Both the position numbers and the translations under genes were made by a program. The notes under the pieces were generated by a model. It did no database searches. It saw only the letters and a program-made list of their open reading frames with translations, and was not told the DNA's origin. A stretch of DNA of 64,000 bases from Haematobia irritans (lineage: Eukaryota > Arthropoda > Insecta > Diptera > Muscidae): contig NC_134397.1 of NCBI RefSeq assembly GCF_050003625.1, forward strand, positions 220,534,537-220,598,536, written 5' to 3'. Shown here piece after piece: positions 1 through 11,599 of this stretch (position 1 is the stretch's first letter; every line of letters begins with the position of its first letter).

Positions 1-17
1 CTCTTAACAAATCACCC
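1..17 (+). mobile_element. 3' terminus of a DD41D Tc1/mariner element, cut by the window edge
   Basis: These 17 bases are identical to the right end (57188-57204) of the DD41D element at 56275-57206, including the terminal AATCACCC. Two more T and then a TA follow, as expected for the TA target duplication, before family A sequence begins. Only the terminus is in the window, so its coding content is unknown. The flanking target differs from that of the 56-57 kb copy, so this is probably a separate insertion. Confidence 0.7.
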
Positions 18-515
18 TTTACTAACACCATGTACCGAATTTCAGCCGGATCGGATGAAATTTGCTTCTCTTAGAGGATTCGCAAACCAAATGTGGGGGT
101 CCGTTTATATGGAGGCTATACGTAAAAGTGGACCGATGTGGACCAATTTTTCGCATGGTTGTTAGAGACCATATACTAACACCATGTACCGAATTTCAGC
201 CGGATCGGATGAAATTTGCTTCTCTTAGAGGATTCGCAAGCCAAATTTGGGGGTCCGTTTATATGGGGGCTATACGTAAAAGTGGACCGATATGGCCCAT
301 TTGCAATACCGTCCGACCTACATAAATAGCAACTACTTGTGCAAAGTTTCAAGTCGGTAGCTTGTTTCGTTCGGAAGTTAGCGTGATTTCAACAGACGGA
401 CGGACGGAGGGACGGACATACTCAGATCGGCTCAGAATTTCATTACGACCCAGAATATATATTTCGATGTGTTACGGAATGACAAAGTTAATATACCCCC
501 CATCCTATGGTGGAG
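18..515 (-). repeat. Family A interspersed repeat, truncated
   Basis: Two to three tandem units of about 150-180 bp carry the family A words GGTTTATATGGGGGCTATA and ACCATATACTAACACCATG. They are followed by the family's conserved end block: a (GACG)n run near 395-415, 'cagaatatatat', 'gacaaagttaatatacccc' and 'ggtggagggt'. The CTTG-type terminus is missing. The orientation is opposite to the copies at 15826-17216 and 19978-21589. Open frames in this block are repeated in every copy and are not genes. Confidence 0.85.
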
Positions 516-983
516 GGTGTAATTAAGACTTTAATCGGGAAAATTTCGTGAAACACTTTTTTCTGTAATACAAACAGTGTAGAAGAAATTTTTGAAAATC
601 AAAAGCAATTGTTTGTTATTCTTTATGAAATTGGTTTCACATACTGTAAAAGAATCAAAATTTACCTTTTTTCTTTAAAAAAAAAATCTTTACCGTGAAA
701 AGTAAATAATAAATTATCGTTGTTTGTCTAAAAGTTCATTTGGGAAGAACGAATTATTTTATTGCGTGTAGAATGTCAATGTGACCACCATTTGATCTTG
801 TTCAGTACTAAATGTTCGATGTATTCAGTATTAAATGGAAACATGTAATTCTTATATATCTTCTATCGCAAATGTACAATTCCTTCTTTTCCAATCCATT
901 TTAAATGTCATACAGATTAGCCTTAATAGATGTGTCATAACCTAACCTTGTAAAACCTATTTCTCTTTTTTCTGTCTTTACAG

Positions 984-1161
984 AATGTTTGATGATTTGA
1001 CAAGTTATGGAGATAAACTGTCAATATCGGAAGCAACCGAAGCTTTAAGACACGCTCCCTTGGTAAAGCCAAAGTGTTTGGATGATCCACCAATGATTGA
1101 CTATCCGGCATTCTGTCACTTGTTGTGCGGCGTTCGAAAACGGCCAACCGATGAGAATTAA
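984..1161 (+). CDS. Last exon of a myosin regulatory light chain-like EF-hand paralogue (other exons upstream of the window)
   Basis: This exon encodes the C-terminal 58 residues, from MFDDLTSYGDK to KRPTDEN and a TAA at 1159-1161. It is identical in protein sequence to exon 5 of the gene at 49367-57962. A pyrimidine-rich acceptor ending TTTACAG (977-983) precedes it. The exon starts in phase 2, so base 984 completes a codon begun in a preceding exon, exactly as in the complete copy. The exon differs from its partner at five third-codon positions, all silent, which suggests both copies are or recently were under protein constraint. The upstream exons are not in this window. It lies about 48 kb upstream of the complete gene's start codon, so use as an alternative exon of that gene is unlikely. 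Confidence 0.8.
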
Positions 1162-1221
1162 ATAAAAATCATTTCAAAAATATTACATCAAAACAAATCA
1201 TATTTTTTGTATATCAATAAA
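1161..1221 (+). promoter_or_regulatory. Polyadenylation signals of the upstream EF-hand paralogue
   Basis: Two AATAAA hexamers follow the stop codon. The first (1161-1166) overlaps the last base of the TAA stop; the second is at 1216-1221. Both are preserved in the duplicate (57962-57967 and 58017-58022). The second fits better as the working signal because it leaves room for a short 3' UTR. This rests on motif matches only. Confidence 0.5.
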
Positions 1222-1500
1222 GAATCATAAATTTTATATAACTATAAACATTTTGGTTTTCGTGTTTTTAACAAAAATTAAAACATCCGTTTCCGATTGA
1301 TCTATACCGCCTGAGTTCTTTCTCTTTCTCTTTCTCTTCCTCGTCTTCGTTCTCATTTTATGCAGCTGTTTGGATTGTGTGGGAAATCTTCCATACCGTG
1401 AATCAGTTGTTTAGAGTACCACATTTTCTGCAATTATATCCCACCTCAAAGCCCAGTAGAGCAGACGAGAACGTCTATACCAAGCGCCAATACGGGAGCA

Positions 1501-1764
1501 TTGAACACCACGAAAAGAAATAGCATTGCAACGAATGAAAACATTATGGTCAATGTGACCAGTTCACATGACACATCCATTATTGGCTCTCTTCCCAATG
1601 TGACATCATTTGACAACGTTTCCACCTGCGTTTCTACTGCGACCACCTCTGCAACAACTTCGACGACCCTCATGAATGTTAATGATTTATCGCCTCATGA
1701 ATTAATCTATAATTCAGGAAAAGTGTTTGCTCTGCATTCACGCTTTAATATGAAATATCCATAA
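1501..1764 (+). other. Unrecognised Ser/Thr/Asn-rich open frame, copy 1
   Basis: This 88-codon open frame is rich in Ser, Thr and Asn (motifs TATTSATTSTT and SPHELIYNSGK) and ends with TAA at 1762-1764. It has no ATG at its 5' end; the frame is merely open from about base 1500. The duplicate at 58289-58552 stays open over the same span, but four of six differences change the residue, unlike the neighbouring EF-hand exon. It may be the last exon of an unknown gene, a decayed gene piece or chance. I do not recognise a family. Confidence 0.25.
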
Positions 1765-2282
1765 GAGCTGAGTGGTATTGAGGAGAATATAGGGCTTCGA
1801 AAAATCAAAGTTTAATAGAATTTAAATGTCACTGCAGAATATAGAAAAATGGCAAGAAGCATATGTCATACAAAGGATTTCATCGGACTCTAGGAAAAGT
1901 AAAAATAATGGAGAAATTATGCCATGAGCAATGGTCCCATTTTTAAGAATTTGCACTATCCACACACATTGGGCCTGGCCCCCTCAACCGGTTTTTCGTT
2001 AACGAATCGATTTTTTTGAAGCGTGACTTCAATTGACTGGAATTCCAATTGATGGAATCTAAAATGAATTCTGTTATCAGGTTAGCGCCTGACATTCCTG
2101 GAACGTGGTTTATCTACAAGATGGCTATTTCGATAGTTGAAGCTCCAACAACCCAGGATATACTACTTTGACAACATGTCAACATGTCCTGGTGTCACAT
2201 ATAACGGTCTAAGATAAACCTAAGATACGCATAAGATACAATATCAACGCAGGCAAGAGTGGGAAGAATAGATGATGGCTAC

Positions 2283-2450
2283 ACTCAAAAAAAAAAGTTT
2301 ACTTGGATCCAAAGATTTTGACCTTCACCTAAGAATTTTGGTATTGATTCCAAGCCAAAGATGCGGCTTCTTTAAAATAAAGAAGATCTCATTTATCATG
2401 TACAAACAAATTTCAGTTTAAAAATCCAAATTACAACGGATACTTCAAAG
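2283..2450 (+). repeat. CACTC-ended MITE fragment (family E/H-like)
   Basis: The sequence begins TA-CACTCAAAAAAAAAAG and continues with words about 'ttggatccaaagattttgacc' also found, inverted, at 21835-21926, and directly at 59072-59239. The terminal CACT-A-run after a TA is the hallmark of several short inverted-repeat elements in this window. Only one end is present; the element was cut by the adjacent family A insertion. Confidence 0.55.
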
Positions 2451-2454
2451 TAAA

Positions 2455-2630
2455 CAAGTATATACGGCCGTAAGTTCGGCCAGGCCGAATCTTATGTACC
2501 CTCCACTATGGATTGCGTAGAAACTTCTACGAAAGACTGTCATTCACAATCGAATTACTTGGGTTGTGGTATCTCAAAACTTCTTAACATAACATAGTTT
2601 TCTAAATTGTGAGTTATTAAATACGTGGTA
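2455..2630 (-). repeat. Family A terminus, interrupted by a mariner insertion
   Basis: The shared terminus (CAAGTATATACGGCCGTAAG, then the TTCGGCC/GGCCGAA hairpin and 'tatgtaccctccac') runs from 2455. The family-specific stretch containing 'attacttgggttgtggtatc' and 'tttctaaattgtgag' follows until the mariner at 2633. Sequence after the mariner does not resume the family A body, so the right part was lost. Confidence 0.85.
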
Positions 2631-2632
2631 TA

Positions 2633-3918
2633 CGAGGGCAGTTCGGAAACTTCATAGCCTAGCACAAAAAGCGCGGTATAAACAGAAAAAAGTTAAGTGT
2701 TTTGGAAACTTCCATCTCTGTTATGAACACATGCTAAACTTTGTTTCGATCTGGCAACTCCTTCATATAGAAACAGGTGTTCAAAAAAGACGCATCCTCA
2801 ATTTTTTTACAATGGAAAAATTAGAAATGCGTTCTGTCATTAAATATTTACATAAAAAAGGTTTATCGGGACAAGAAATTCATAATGATATGGTGAATGT
2901 GTTAGGTGAAAGTGCTCCTTCATATGCAACAGTAAAAAATTGGGTTGCTGAATTTAAACGTGGCCGTACAAGCATTGAAGATGAACCACGTAGTGGATGT
3001 CCAAAAACAGCAACAACAACAGAAATTGTAGCCAAAGTGCATGATATGATATTAAATGATCGACGAATAAAAGTGCGTGAAATTGCTAATATCATGGGCA
3101 TCTCAAATGATCGAGTCCATTTAATTTTGAATGAAGAACTACAGCTGAAAAAGCTTTCTGCAAGATGGGTGCCGCATTTGTTAACAGTCGATGAAAAACG
3201 CATAAGAATGAACATTTCTCAAGCTTGTTTGGATCGTTTTAAGCGAAATCAAATGGATTTAAAGCGTCGTTTCATAACTGTTGATGAGACATGGATCCAC
3301 TAACTATACAAAAGAACAATCCAAACAATGGACTGAAGCTGGAAGAAGTGCCCCAAAGAAGGCAAAAACAATTAAATCGGCTGGTAAGGTTATGGCAACG
3401 GTTTTTGGGACTTCAAAGGTATTTTATTGATTGACTACCTGCAAAAGGGTAAAACAATAAATTTAGAGTACTATTGCAACCTTTTGGATCAATTAAATGT
3501 ACCAATTCGAGAAAAACGTATTGGCTTACAACACAAAAAAATAATTTTTCATCAAGACAACGCACCAGCGCACAAGAGTGTTTTAACAATGGCTCAAATC
3601 AACGAATTAAAGTACGAGTTGCTTGGCCCACCCACCTTATTCTCCTGATTTAGCTCCAGTGACTTTTACTTGTTCCCAAATCTAAAAAAAATTTTCGCTG
3701 GCAAGCGTTTTACCTCAAATGAAGATGCAATTACAGTTGTAAACCACTATTTTGAAGACCTTAAGGAAAATTATTTTAATCAAGGGATAGAATTGCTAGA
3801 AACGCGTTGGACTAAGTGTATTGAAGTTTCAGGAGATTATATTGAAAAATAAAAATATTTTTGAAAAACTAACTTTTCTCTTTCATTGATAGGCTAAGAA
3901 GTTTCCGAAACGCCCTCG
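2633..3918 (+). mobile_element. mariner (DD34D) transposon, about 1.29 kb, with both inverted repeats
   Basis: The two ends are near-perfect inverted repeats of about 30 bp. The left end reads CGAGGGCAGTTCGGAAACTT and the complement of the right end reads CGAGGGCGTTTCGGAAACTT. TA dinucleotides flank them at 2631-2632 and 3919-3920, the usual mariner target duplication. The length is typical of mariner. It inserted into family A sequence. The encoded transposase is broken, so this copy cannot move by itself. A second, 5'-deleted copy lies at 59341-59880. Confidence 0.95.
2812..3852 (+). pseudogene. mariner transposase pseudogene (DD34D, SETMAR-like)
   Basis: The reading starts at ATG 2812 (MEKLEMRSVIKYLHKKG), with paired helix-turn-helix DNA-binding regions in the first ~120 residues. 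The first catalytic Asp is in VDETWIH, the second in FHQDNAPAHKS, and the third in the PDLAPSD block, giving a 34-residue spacing. It ends at TAA 3850-3852. Lesions seen: a small deletion with an in-frame stop just after VDETWIH (3301-3303), an extra base near 3627, and a missing base near 3657 that restores frame. The product would be cut-and-paste transposase, but this copy is inactive. Confidence 0.92.
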
Positions 3919-3920
3919 TA

Positions 3921-5947
3921 TTGGATGCACGAGCGATGTCTTTTATCGATTTCTGATATTTTAGGTAAGGTTTTTTTCCATCGATTTTTCAATTAATTAT
4001 TTTTTTTAGTATCCCTAGAAATTGGATTAATTTCATATATATACTATTATGGAATGCCATTACTTTAATTTATAGTTTTATTTTTTCTGCATTTCTATTA
4101 TTAGGCCTGTTTTCTTTTAGTACTCGATGCAACATTTGTATGAGCTATCCAGAATCAGTGCAAACCGCGTCGATGTTGCCAGGTTGCATTTTGATAAAAT
4201 GACATTTCCTCGATTCACAATAGCAATTTATTGTGATTAATTTGTCGAATAGCATGAAGTTGTTTTTAAACAACTAATGCCAGTGTTGTACATTTTTGGA
4301 CATGTCCTGGATAAACTAGCACTCTGCACTCTTTTCCGTCCGTCATGGCTTGGGTAACCAGTACTAAATGAAAACAAGACTTTTTGGATTCAGTGTTGTT
4401 TCACTCATGCGTAAACTCATTATAGCTACACTTCAAGTAAAAATTTGAAGTTTTCAAAAATCAATAACATTTGTATTCGTTAAAAAATTTAGATTTTAGT
4501 TTATAAATAGAAATATTTAAAAAAAATCGTATTGTGTAATTTTGTATTTTTATTTTATTTAGTAATTTTAGTATTTAGTATTTAGTGTATTTTATTTAGT
4601 AAAAATAATCAAATAACTTTTTGATATATTAACTTCTTTGGTATATTAACTTGGTGACTGTGCCATTTAAATTAAATTGTCCATTAAAATTGTTCTGCTT
4701 AATGGAACGAATTATTTATTTAAAATGTAATTTCAAAACAAAACTTATTTTTTTTTGTTTGAGTGTATACTTTTCGTTGCTCATAAAATTCTATACAGAT
4801 AACGCTGTTTGCGTACCGAAATAGACAACAAAGTGTCTGTCAATACCCTCATCACCATCACTAAGCAGAAATTCTTATCAAAATGTTTTTCGTAAATCCC
4901 AAACTCTAATACAGGCGTTACAAGTTGCTATGACAAACGAGAAGAATTAATCATAACGATATGTCAGCTTAATTTTTATATGTCGATAGTGACCAGAAGA
5001 ACAGCGCATATTTAACAAAACGCATTCTGTGTGACACAATAGCGCAATGAGTTTTGATTTTGGAATTTCATAATATCTAAGTACATATTATCTCATAGTA
5101 TGGTAAAAGTATTTGTTTAAAATGCAAAAAGACACAGCAGAGCAATTAAAAATAATAATATTGTAAACAAGGCAGCGATAATGTCGACTTTTAAATATGG
5201 CAGCAAAAATGATTAAGTTCCCAGCAAAAAAAGCGTCGCCAAAAAAGTAATGAAAATGTTCCTTTTGGATCCGGAAGTGGTGGAAAATTGACGCAGAAGC
5301 GATGAATTTAACATGGGCTTGTCATAGGACGGAAGTCCTCCTTTTCAACAGCCGTTGCACTGAATTTGCATCACTTCTTTAGGTGTGATCCGAATTCAAT
5401 GTTTTGGATGTAAATAAACAAATTCTGTTATATTTTGTCAAATAAATAATTTTTATAATTTTTTTTTTTTATAATTTTAATGGATTCGAACGCTTGTCGG
5501 AAACGTTGACTACAAATATTTTCAACAATACACAATTTTTTCAGATTGGAATTAGGATTTTTTCGACAAAATTTAAATGATTTTTACCATTTTATGAATT
5601 CTTAATCTGTTTTTAACCTATTTGAAACAAAAAAAGCTAAAATTAACCATTAAAAGTATGAAAAAACCAAGTTATAAAAAATTGAATAAAAAGAACTTCG
5701 TGAGCAGTTAAAATAAAGAACATCATTGGGAGTGCATCTTCTGGAAGTGATTTTAAAGTTGTGCCTTTGGAAGAACTTCCAAATTTTTTTGCTGGGTTGC
5801 AATGAGATATATAGATTTTTGGATGTAAAACTACATTATTACACGCAACAAAAAAAATCATTCTTTCCAAACAAACCATCATTGTTTATCATTTGGTTTT
5901 CGCTATAAGAAATTATGTTTGACGTATTTTAAGGGATGTGAAACCAA
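3921..5947. other. AT-rich stretch without recognised genes
   Basis: No credible coding frame, splice-bounded exon or clear element ends were found. The part at 5836-5930 resembles the short A/T-rich repeats that begin 'acacgcaa' at 63350 and may be an old MITE. Confidence 0.5.
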
Positions 5948-5951
5948 CTTA

Positions 5952-6079
5952 ACCCTGAAAAGTCATCCTTATTATTTGTACACTAAAGTCATCCTTCGTC
6001 AATTTGATTACGGCTTATTTTAAGACGCTATAATTTGCATCGTGAGCAAAAATGAGAAGCAAAATTGAGTTTATTTTAT
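5952..6079 (+). repeat. piggyBac-like MITE, left part only
   Basis: It starts after TTAA (5948-5951) with CCCTGAAAAGTCATCCTT. It continues with 'gacgctataatttgcat' and 'aaattgagtttatttt', matching 36269-36425. The right terminus is absent and family C sequence follows directly. The TTAA and CCCT start are typical of piggyBac-related elements. Confidence 0.6.
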
Positions 6080-6770
6080 TTTATATAGTATTTTAGAACC
6101 ACAAATAGGTGTGTCGGAAATGGGGTGTATCGGTTCATGTTTTGGTATAGCCCCCATATAGATCGATCTCCTGATTTTGCTTCTTGGGCTTGTAGAAAGC
6201 GTATTTTCGATCCGATTTTCCTGAAATTAGAAATCTAAAGGTATGTTAGGACCACAAAAAAGTGTGCCGAATATGGTGTGAATCGGTCTATGGTTTGCTA
6301 TAGCCCCCATATATCCCGATCTCCCGATTTTACTTCTTGAGGTTCTAGAAACCGTAGTTTTTATTCAATTTGCTTGAAATTTGAAATCTAGAGGTTTTTG
6401 AGGGCAGTAAATAGGTGTTCCGAATAAATTGTGTACGTTATAGATTTTGATATATCCCCCTTATAAACCCGTCCTCTGATTTGGGCTCTAAATTCTGTAG
6501 CTTTTTCAGAACCAAAACTAGGTGTGCTGAATTTTGTGTATCGGTGCAAATTTTTGGCATAACAACAGACAGTAAAATTTCCAAATCTATAGATTTTAGA
6601 TTTTAAATCAAGGCGTTATTTAATCATATCTATATATTTTCATTCTATACATTATGAAGTAACCCGCTATAAATTATTAAGTAACATGCTAAGACGAAGA
6701 GTTTTCAAAGGTAACTGTTACATGGTGGTGGGAATTTCGGCCTGGCCGAACTTACTGCTGTATATACTTG
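6080..6770 (+). repeat. Family C interspersed repeat
   Basis: Three or four diverged units of about 140-150 bp contain 'tatagcccccatat', 'cgatctcc(t/c)gatttt' and 'aggtgt(g/t)(t/c)cgaa'. The copy ends at 6770 with the GGCCTGGCCGAA hairpin, 'cttactgctg' and TATATACTTG, the terminus shared with families A and B. No protein is encoded. Confidence 0.8.
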
Positions 6771-6959
6771 TATCATATTTACAGTTTAACGGTTAACCAG
6801 ATATCGTTTAGAATCGAAATCGGATAGTGAAAAATTTGCATTTTCGATTAATAAAAATCGGGTTTTGAATAACGGTTAACTGGGAGAAAATAATAATTCT
6901 TTACCGAACACATCATTTGAAATCGGAAATACTGTAATCATACATATAAACATTCTCGC

Positions 6960-7288
6960 TACCGTGGTGCAATGGTTAGCATGCCCGCCTTGCATACACA
7001 GGGTCGTGGGTTCAAACCCAGTTTCGACCAAACACCAAGAAGTTTTCCAGCGGTGGATTATCCTACCTCAGTAATGATGAGGGTTTCAAAGCTTCTATAA
7101 GTGGTTTCACTGCAATGTGGAACGCCGTTCGGACTCGGCTATAAAAAGGAGGTCCCTTGTCATTGAGCTTAACATGGAATCGGGCAGCACTCAGTGATAA
7201 GAGAGAAGTTCACCATTGTGGTATCACAATGGACTGAATAGTCTAAGTGAGCCTGAAATATCGGGCTGCCACTATACCTAACCTAACC
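6960..7288 (+). mobile_element. tRNA-derived SINE with 13-bp target duplication
   Basis: The 5' head is tRNA-like. An A-box-like TGGTTAGCATG lies near 6972 and a B-box-like GGTTCAAACCC near 7009, so it was probably transcribed by RNA polymerase III. A conserved body of about 250 bp follows, then a tail of CCTAA repeats. The 13-bp direct repeat TAAACATTCTCGC flanks it at 6947-6959 and 7289-7301, clear evidence of retrotransposition. Related copies are at 7897-8235 (+), 43085-43410 (-) and 61848-61996 (-, partial). Confidence 0.9.
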
Positions 7289-7399
7289 TAAACATTCTCG
7301 CAAGATTTCGGAAGCAAGTTCGGTATTGCCTATGAAAATAAAAAAATTGTTTACCAAGTGAGCACTTCATCTCTATTCAGTTTTTACAAAAAAAAATAA

Positions 7400-7590
7400 T
7401 TTTTTTTATTTTCAGTCACGAAAATAATTGATCCAATTAATTTTTAAATTAAATTTCTTGATTAACCGAATTTTAATATCAAAAATTTAATTGATTTTAC
7501 TGATTAAATTTTGTTTTGATTTGAATTAATTGAATCAACAAAACTTTTAATTCAATTTTTTTCAAATTCATAAATATTTTAATTGAAGCA
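7400..7590. repeat. AT-rich TTAATTG-palindromic MITE, partial
   Basis: This stretch of 'caatt/aattg' words opens with 'tttttttattttcagtcacgaaaataattgatcc'-type sequence. It matches the start of the elements at 43645-43925, 47072-47360 and 54310-54535. The other end is diverged. The whole element is partly self-complementary and non-coding. Confidence 0.6.
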
Positions 7591-7896
7591 ATTTTGCCGA
7601 TATTTTATTCTACATGTGGAGATAAAGAAATAGCCAGCGATTGTATGGATTCGCCGATGATGTGTCTACAATGCTCAATTTGTATGTTAGCCTGATAACA
7701 ACGCAGGCTGGTTTTCCGTCCAAATCAATTACTTTATATTTTAATTCAATTTTAAATGCGAGCTAATTGGACATGAAGATTAAGGAATTGGTATTATTAT
7801 GCTATTGAAAAGAAAATGCCAGATACCCATCTTACAAGCCTGACTATACATATGTTTCATTGTCGGCCAATCCGCATTTCCATAGTCTCTAGTATG

Positions 7897-8235
7897 GAGC
7901 CACGGTGGTGCAATGGTTAGCATGCCCGCCTTGCATACACAAGGTCGTGGGTTCGATTCCTGCTTCGACCGAACACCAACAAGTTTTTCAGCGGTGGATT
8001 ATCCCACCTCAGTTATGCTGGTGACATTTCTAAGGGTTTCAAAGCTTCTCTAAGTGGTTTCACTGCAATGTGGAAAGCCGTTCGGACTCGGCTATAAAAA
8101 GGAGGTCCCTTGTCATTGAGCTTAACATGAAATCGGGCAGCACTCAGTGATAAGATAGAAGTTCACCAATGTGGTATCACAATGGATTGAATAGTCTAAG
8201 TAAGCCTGATACATCGGGCTGCCACCTAACCTAAC
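7897..8235 (+). mobile_element. tRNA-derived SINE with 8-bp target duplication
   Basis: Same family as 6960-7288, with better preserved promoter boxes (GGTTAGCATGCCCG and GGTTCGATTCC). CTAGTATG flanks it directly at 7889-7896 and 8236-8243. The tail is the CCTAA-type repeat. Two SINEs within 1.3 kb, each with its own target duplication, are independent insertions. Confidence 0.9.
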
Positions 8236-8243
8236 CTAGTATG

Positions 8244-9588
8244 ATCTGGCTGGGTGAGATGATTCAATTTGGGTCTTATATGCTAATTTCTTATGAAATC
8301 TCCCAAGTTTAATCATTTTTTCACCACCACTGCGCATCATCTTCTGATATAGCTACAATTTGTTATTGTTTTTTGTAATTGGTCACGGAAATTTTATATT
8401 TTCGCATCCATTAGAGTTTTGGAGGATTTTTATCCAATTGAAACCCGTCTTAACCAACCAAAAATTGCTACCTGACGCCACCAAATAACAGTCGTTACGA
8501 AGCAAAAAATAACAAAGTAATCAACATATTTACATACATATATAAATAGTGGCATATAATATAGAAAAAATTGGTGCCGGTTATGGACAAAAGAATACCG
8601 CAGACCGCAGGGTTTAAGAAAATCTTGCATACATGTTTATTTCGTTTTTTTGGTGCCATGGAAAATATAAAAATGTAGGCAATAACTGCATGGTTTTAGA
8701 TAAAATGTGCTGCCTCCTTCACTCGTAGAATATACATTTAAAAACAAGAAGGGAATAAATCCTACTAGAATTTCTATTTGTTCAAACCAAAGATTAGAAA
8801 TCAAGACACGTTTTGCTCATTCAATCTAATGAATGAACATTATTGAATGTGTTTCGAACAAATCGCCAAATTATAGTTCTAACAGTTGATATATGACAAT
8901 CTATATAAGATTGCATTGTTTAATATATGCATAATGTACTTGTATTCGTATGGTTATTTGGGAGAAAACTTGTATTGATCAAATAATCATTGCATTCAAT
9001 CAATTGTCGATGAATTGTTTTATTTGTATCTGATCATTGTTGTCAATAAAATATGTACATTAACGTCGATCGAGAGAAATGCAGTTGGAGAAAACATTGT
9101 TTCTTAAATCATTTTAAAAATTAACTAAACCAAAATAAATTTTTTGACATAAAAGTAAGTCTATTTTAACATTGGTTTAATATTATGGTTTATTTATTAG
9201 CCTATCGTTACTGATATTTTTATAGTGTTATTGTAACATAAATATTTTTCGACAAATTAAAAAAAAAGCATATTGAACATAATTAATTTTTAGTTCTATA
9301 AAATTTCTTAGTTTTACAGAATAAACTTGCAAAAATGTCTTTAGCCGCAAACGAAATTCAAGATGGACGCATTTTTGGTCAAATTAAAAATGTTTAGAAA
9401 ATTCTGAACTATTTTGTGCGAAATGCAAATTTAGTAGTATATTATGCTTCAATTGAGTGTAACTATTTTAATCTGACAAAAAGTTAATTTAACTAAACTA
9501 AAATGAATTAAAGTGAAAGAAACTTTCTAATATAAGAGAAATTTTATCTAAAATATATCAATTTCCATGAATATAGTATAGAATATAT
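8244..9588. other. AT-rich stretch without recognised features
   Basis: No gene or element ends recognised. The short frames here lack coding character or plausible splice borders. Confidence 0.5.
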
Positions 9589-9589
9589 A

Positions 9590-10227
9590 TATGAAAAAAA
9601 TATTGTCGTGAGGTCAATGATTTCATATTTTAAATATATGAATGCAAATTTTGCTTAGCTTAGAAGACGCATTTCTCTAATATAAAGTTTTTTTCCTTGT
9701 CCAAAAGTCGATAAACTTTTCAATGAAGTCGTATTGTCCTTAAAATTAAGTGATTTCACTTAAAAATTGGTATCATAACATGAAAGAAAAAATGTTTGGG
9801 CTAAGGTCAACTTGACTTTAATAATCCAGAAAAAATCTTTAAATTTTTTGTCTTTTTGCATCTTGACTACAAAGCCAAAAATCGTTCAAATATAGGACAT
9901 GTTTTCAACACTTTATTTTGAAGACGTTTTTTTACTTGAAACATGGCACAATTTTTACTGGAAGTCGAGCCTTAATTTAGAAAATAAAGTTGTCGTTAAC
10001 TCGTTTTTAAAGGTCTTTGATAGCATATGAAGTAAAAATGATGAGAAAGCGAAAAATTAAAATTTGCTTCCTAGAAGCAAGTACACAAAACCCAAAGTTA
10101 AAAGAGAATTGTGTCTTAAAAGTATTCTTACTTTTATTCTCCGCTTCTTTGGCTCAGAATCAATACCAAAATTTTTAAAGTAAAGACAAACTCTTTGGGT
10201 AAACCGGGTAAGCTTTTTTTTTCAGTG
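9590..10227. repeat. CACTGAAAAAA-type MITE (family E), about 640 bp
   Basis: It is homologous over its whole length to 18851-19502: 'aatattgtcgtgaggtcaa' near the left end, 'cttagaagacgcatttctct', 'aaatataggacatgttttc' and 'agagaattgtgtcttaaaag'. The right end is an A/T run then CAGTG followed by TA. The left terminus is eroded. It is non-coding and non-autonomous; the transposase family is unknown. Confidence 0.75.
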
Positions 10228-10280
10228 TAGTTTCATTGGATTTAGTGTCCATTTACTACGGTATTTCAGCTAGTGAGGGT

Positions 10281-11593
10281 TTGATTTTTATACCACCAAC
10301 ATAGAATGGTGGTGGGGGTATAATAAGTTTGTCATTCCGTTTGTAACACATCGATTTCCGACTGTATAAATTATATATGTTATATTTTTGATCAGGGGGA
10401 AATTCTAAGGCGATATAACCAGGTCCGTCTGTATGTCTATTGTAATCATTTACAGTTTTCAATATCGTCCTAAAATTTGGAACATATACGTTTTTTGTCT
10501 GCAGGCAGGTGAAGTTCGAAGATGGACCATATCGGTGCATGTTTTCTTGGACTTCTAGAATCCGTAGTTTTTATCAAATTTGCCTGAAACTGTAATTCTA
10601 GAGGCATATATTTATTTATTTAAGTTTATGGAAATACAACACTCCTTACGGACTACTTAAAACTTAAAATATATTAAATCTAGAATATTAACAAATTTAG
10701 AAAATGTATCAAATATATCCATATCCTGATTGAAGATATTATTGAATTCAACAAATGCACGACTCATTGGTTCATTGGAACAATAATTAGTCCTACACCC
10801 TCAGAAAAAATCGCTTCTGTAACATATACCCCAAACACATTTTGCTTCAAACATGTATATTTTCAGGATTGGTCCAACCAAAATATTGTTTGTATTCTTC
10901 AAACATGTTATGTATCACCTTATGCATACACTGGTACAAAAAAAAAAATTAATGAAATGTTGTTTGTGAATATATATGTTTAAGGCGTTAATTAGTTACT
11001 TACATTCTTTTACTTGTAGCATACTCTCTAGGTCTCTCTTTCTAAACACATATATGTTTATATCGTATTTCTAAATTAACATATGTTTGCATCCAAACAT
11101 ATTATCTTTGCAAAAACTTGATGTCCCAAACATAATATGTTCTAACATATTAACATATATGTTCTAAACATATTCTAGTTTATGAACATTATATGCTTGC
11201 ACTTAAAAATATTGTGTTAATAATTTGAGTTCCAAACATATAATTTTTACACCCAAAAATATGAAAAACAGTCTTTGTCGTCCGTGTATATGAAACAAAT
11301 CACTACTACGCAATGTCCTGAGAGTAACCCTGAAGGGGATATTTTCAAGTAATCCTGAGCAATCGATGTCCCCATATAGACCTATCTCCCGAATTTGCTT
11401 GTTGGGCTTCTAGAACCCATAGATTTTATCTAATTTGCCTGAAAGTAGAAATCGAGAGGTATTTTAGGACCACAACTATGTGAGCCGAATATGGCCACGA
11501 TGAAGAGTTTTCAAAGGAAACTATTATACATTTCATTCATGGTGGTGGGTTTTTAAGATCCGACCCGGCCGAAATTACTGCTATATATACTTG
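10281..11593 (+). repeat. Family C repeat, split by a later insertion
   Basis: The outer parts (10281-10612 and about 11369-11593) read as family C: the opening 'ttttataccaccaacatagaatggtggtggg', the 'cccatatagacctatctcccgaatttg' body, and the closing '(c/g)ggccgaaattactgctatatatacttg'. About 750 bp of unrelated sequence (10613-11368) interrupts it, including the TIR element at 10796-11286. Confidence 0.75.
10796..11286. mobile_element. Short CACCCTC-ended TIR element (491 bp)
   Basis: The left end CACCCTCAGAAAAAATCGCTTC matches the ends at 12879 and 40518. The right end finishes CCGTG, and TA lies on both sides (10794-10795, 11287-11288). The interior is full of 'aacatat(g)' words. It appears to be an internally deleted relative of the 1.8-2.2 kb elements at 12879-14661 and 40518-42746. 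Confidence 0.75.
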
Positions 11594-11599
11594 TTTATA

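Larger units (their letters stand above)
522..2549 (+). repeat. Segmental duplication, copy 1 (partner 57307-59339)
   Basis: This segment can be aligned continuously with 57307-59339. It covers the 3' end of an intron, the last exon of the EF-hand paralogue, its 3' flank, an unknown ORF, a CACTC-ended MITE fragment and the first bases of a family A element. Differences are scattered substitutions and small indels. The duplication probably also includes the mariner 3' part (3305-3838 matching 59347-59880). The left limit of homology is blurred because each copy has a different family A insertion next to base 520/57307. Confidence 0.9.
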
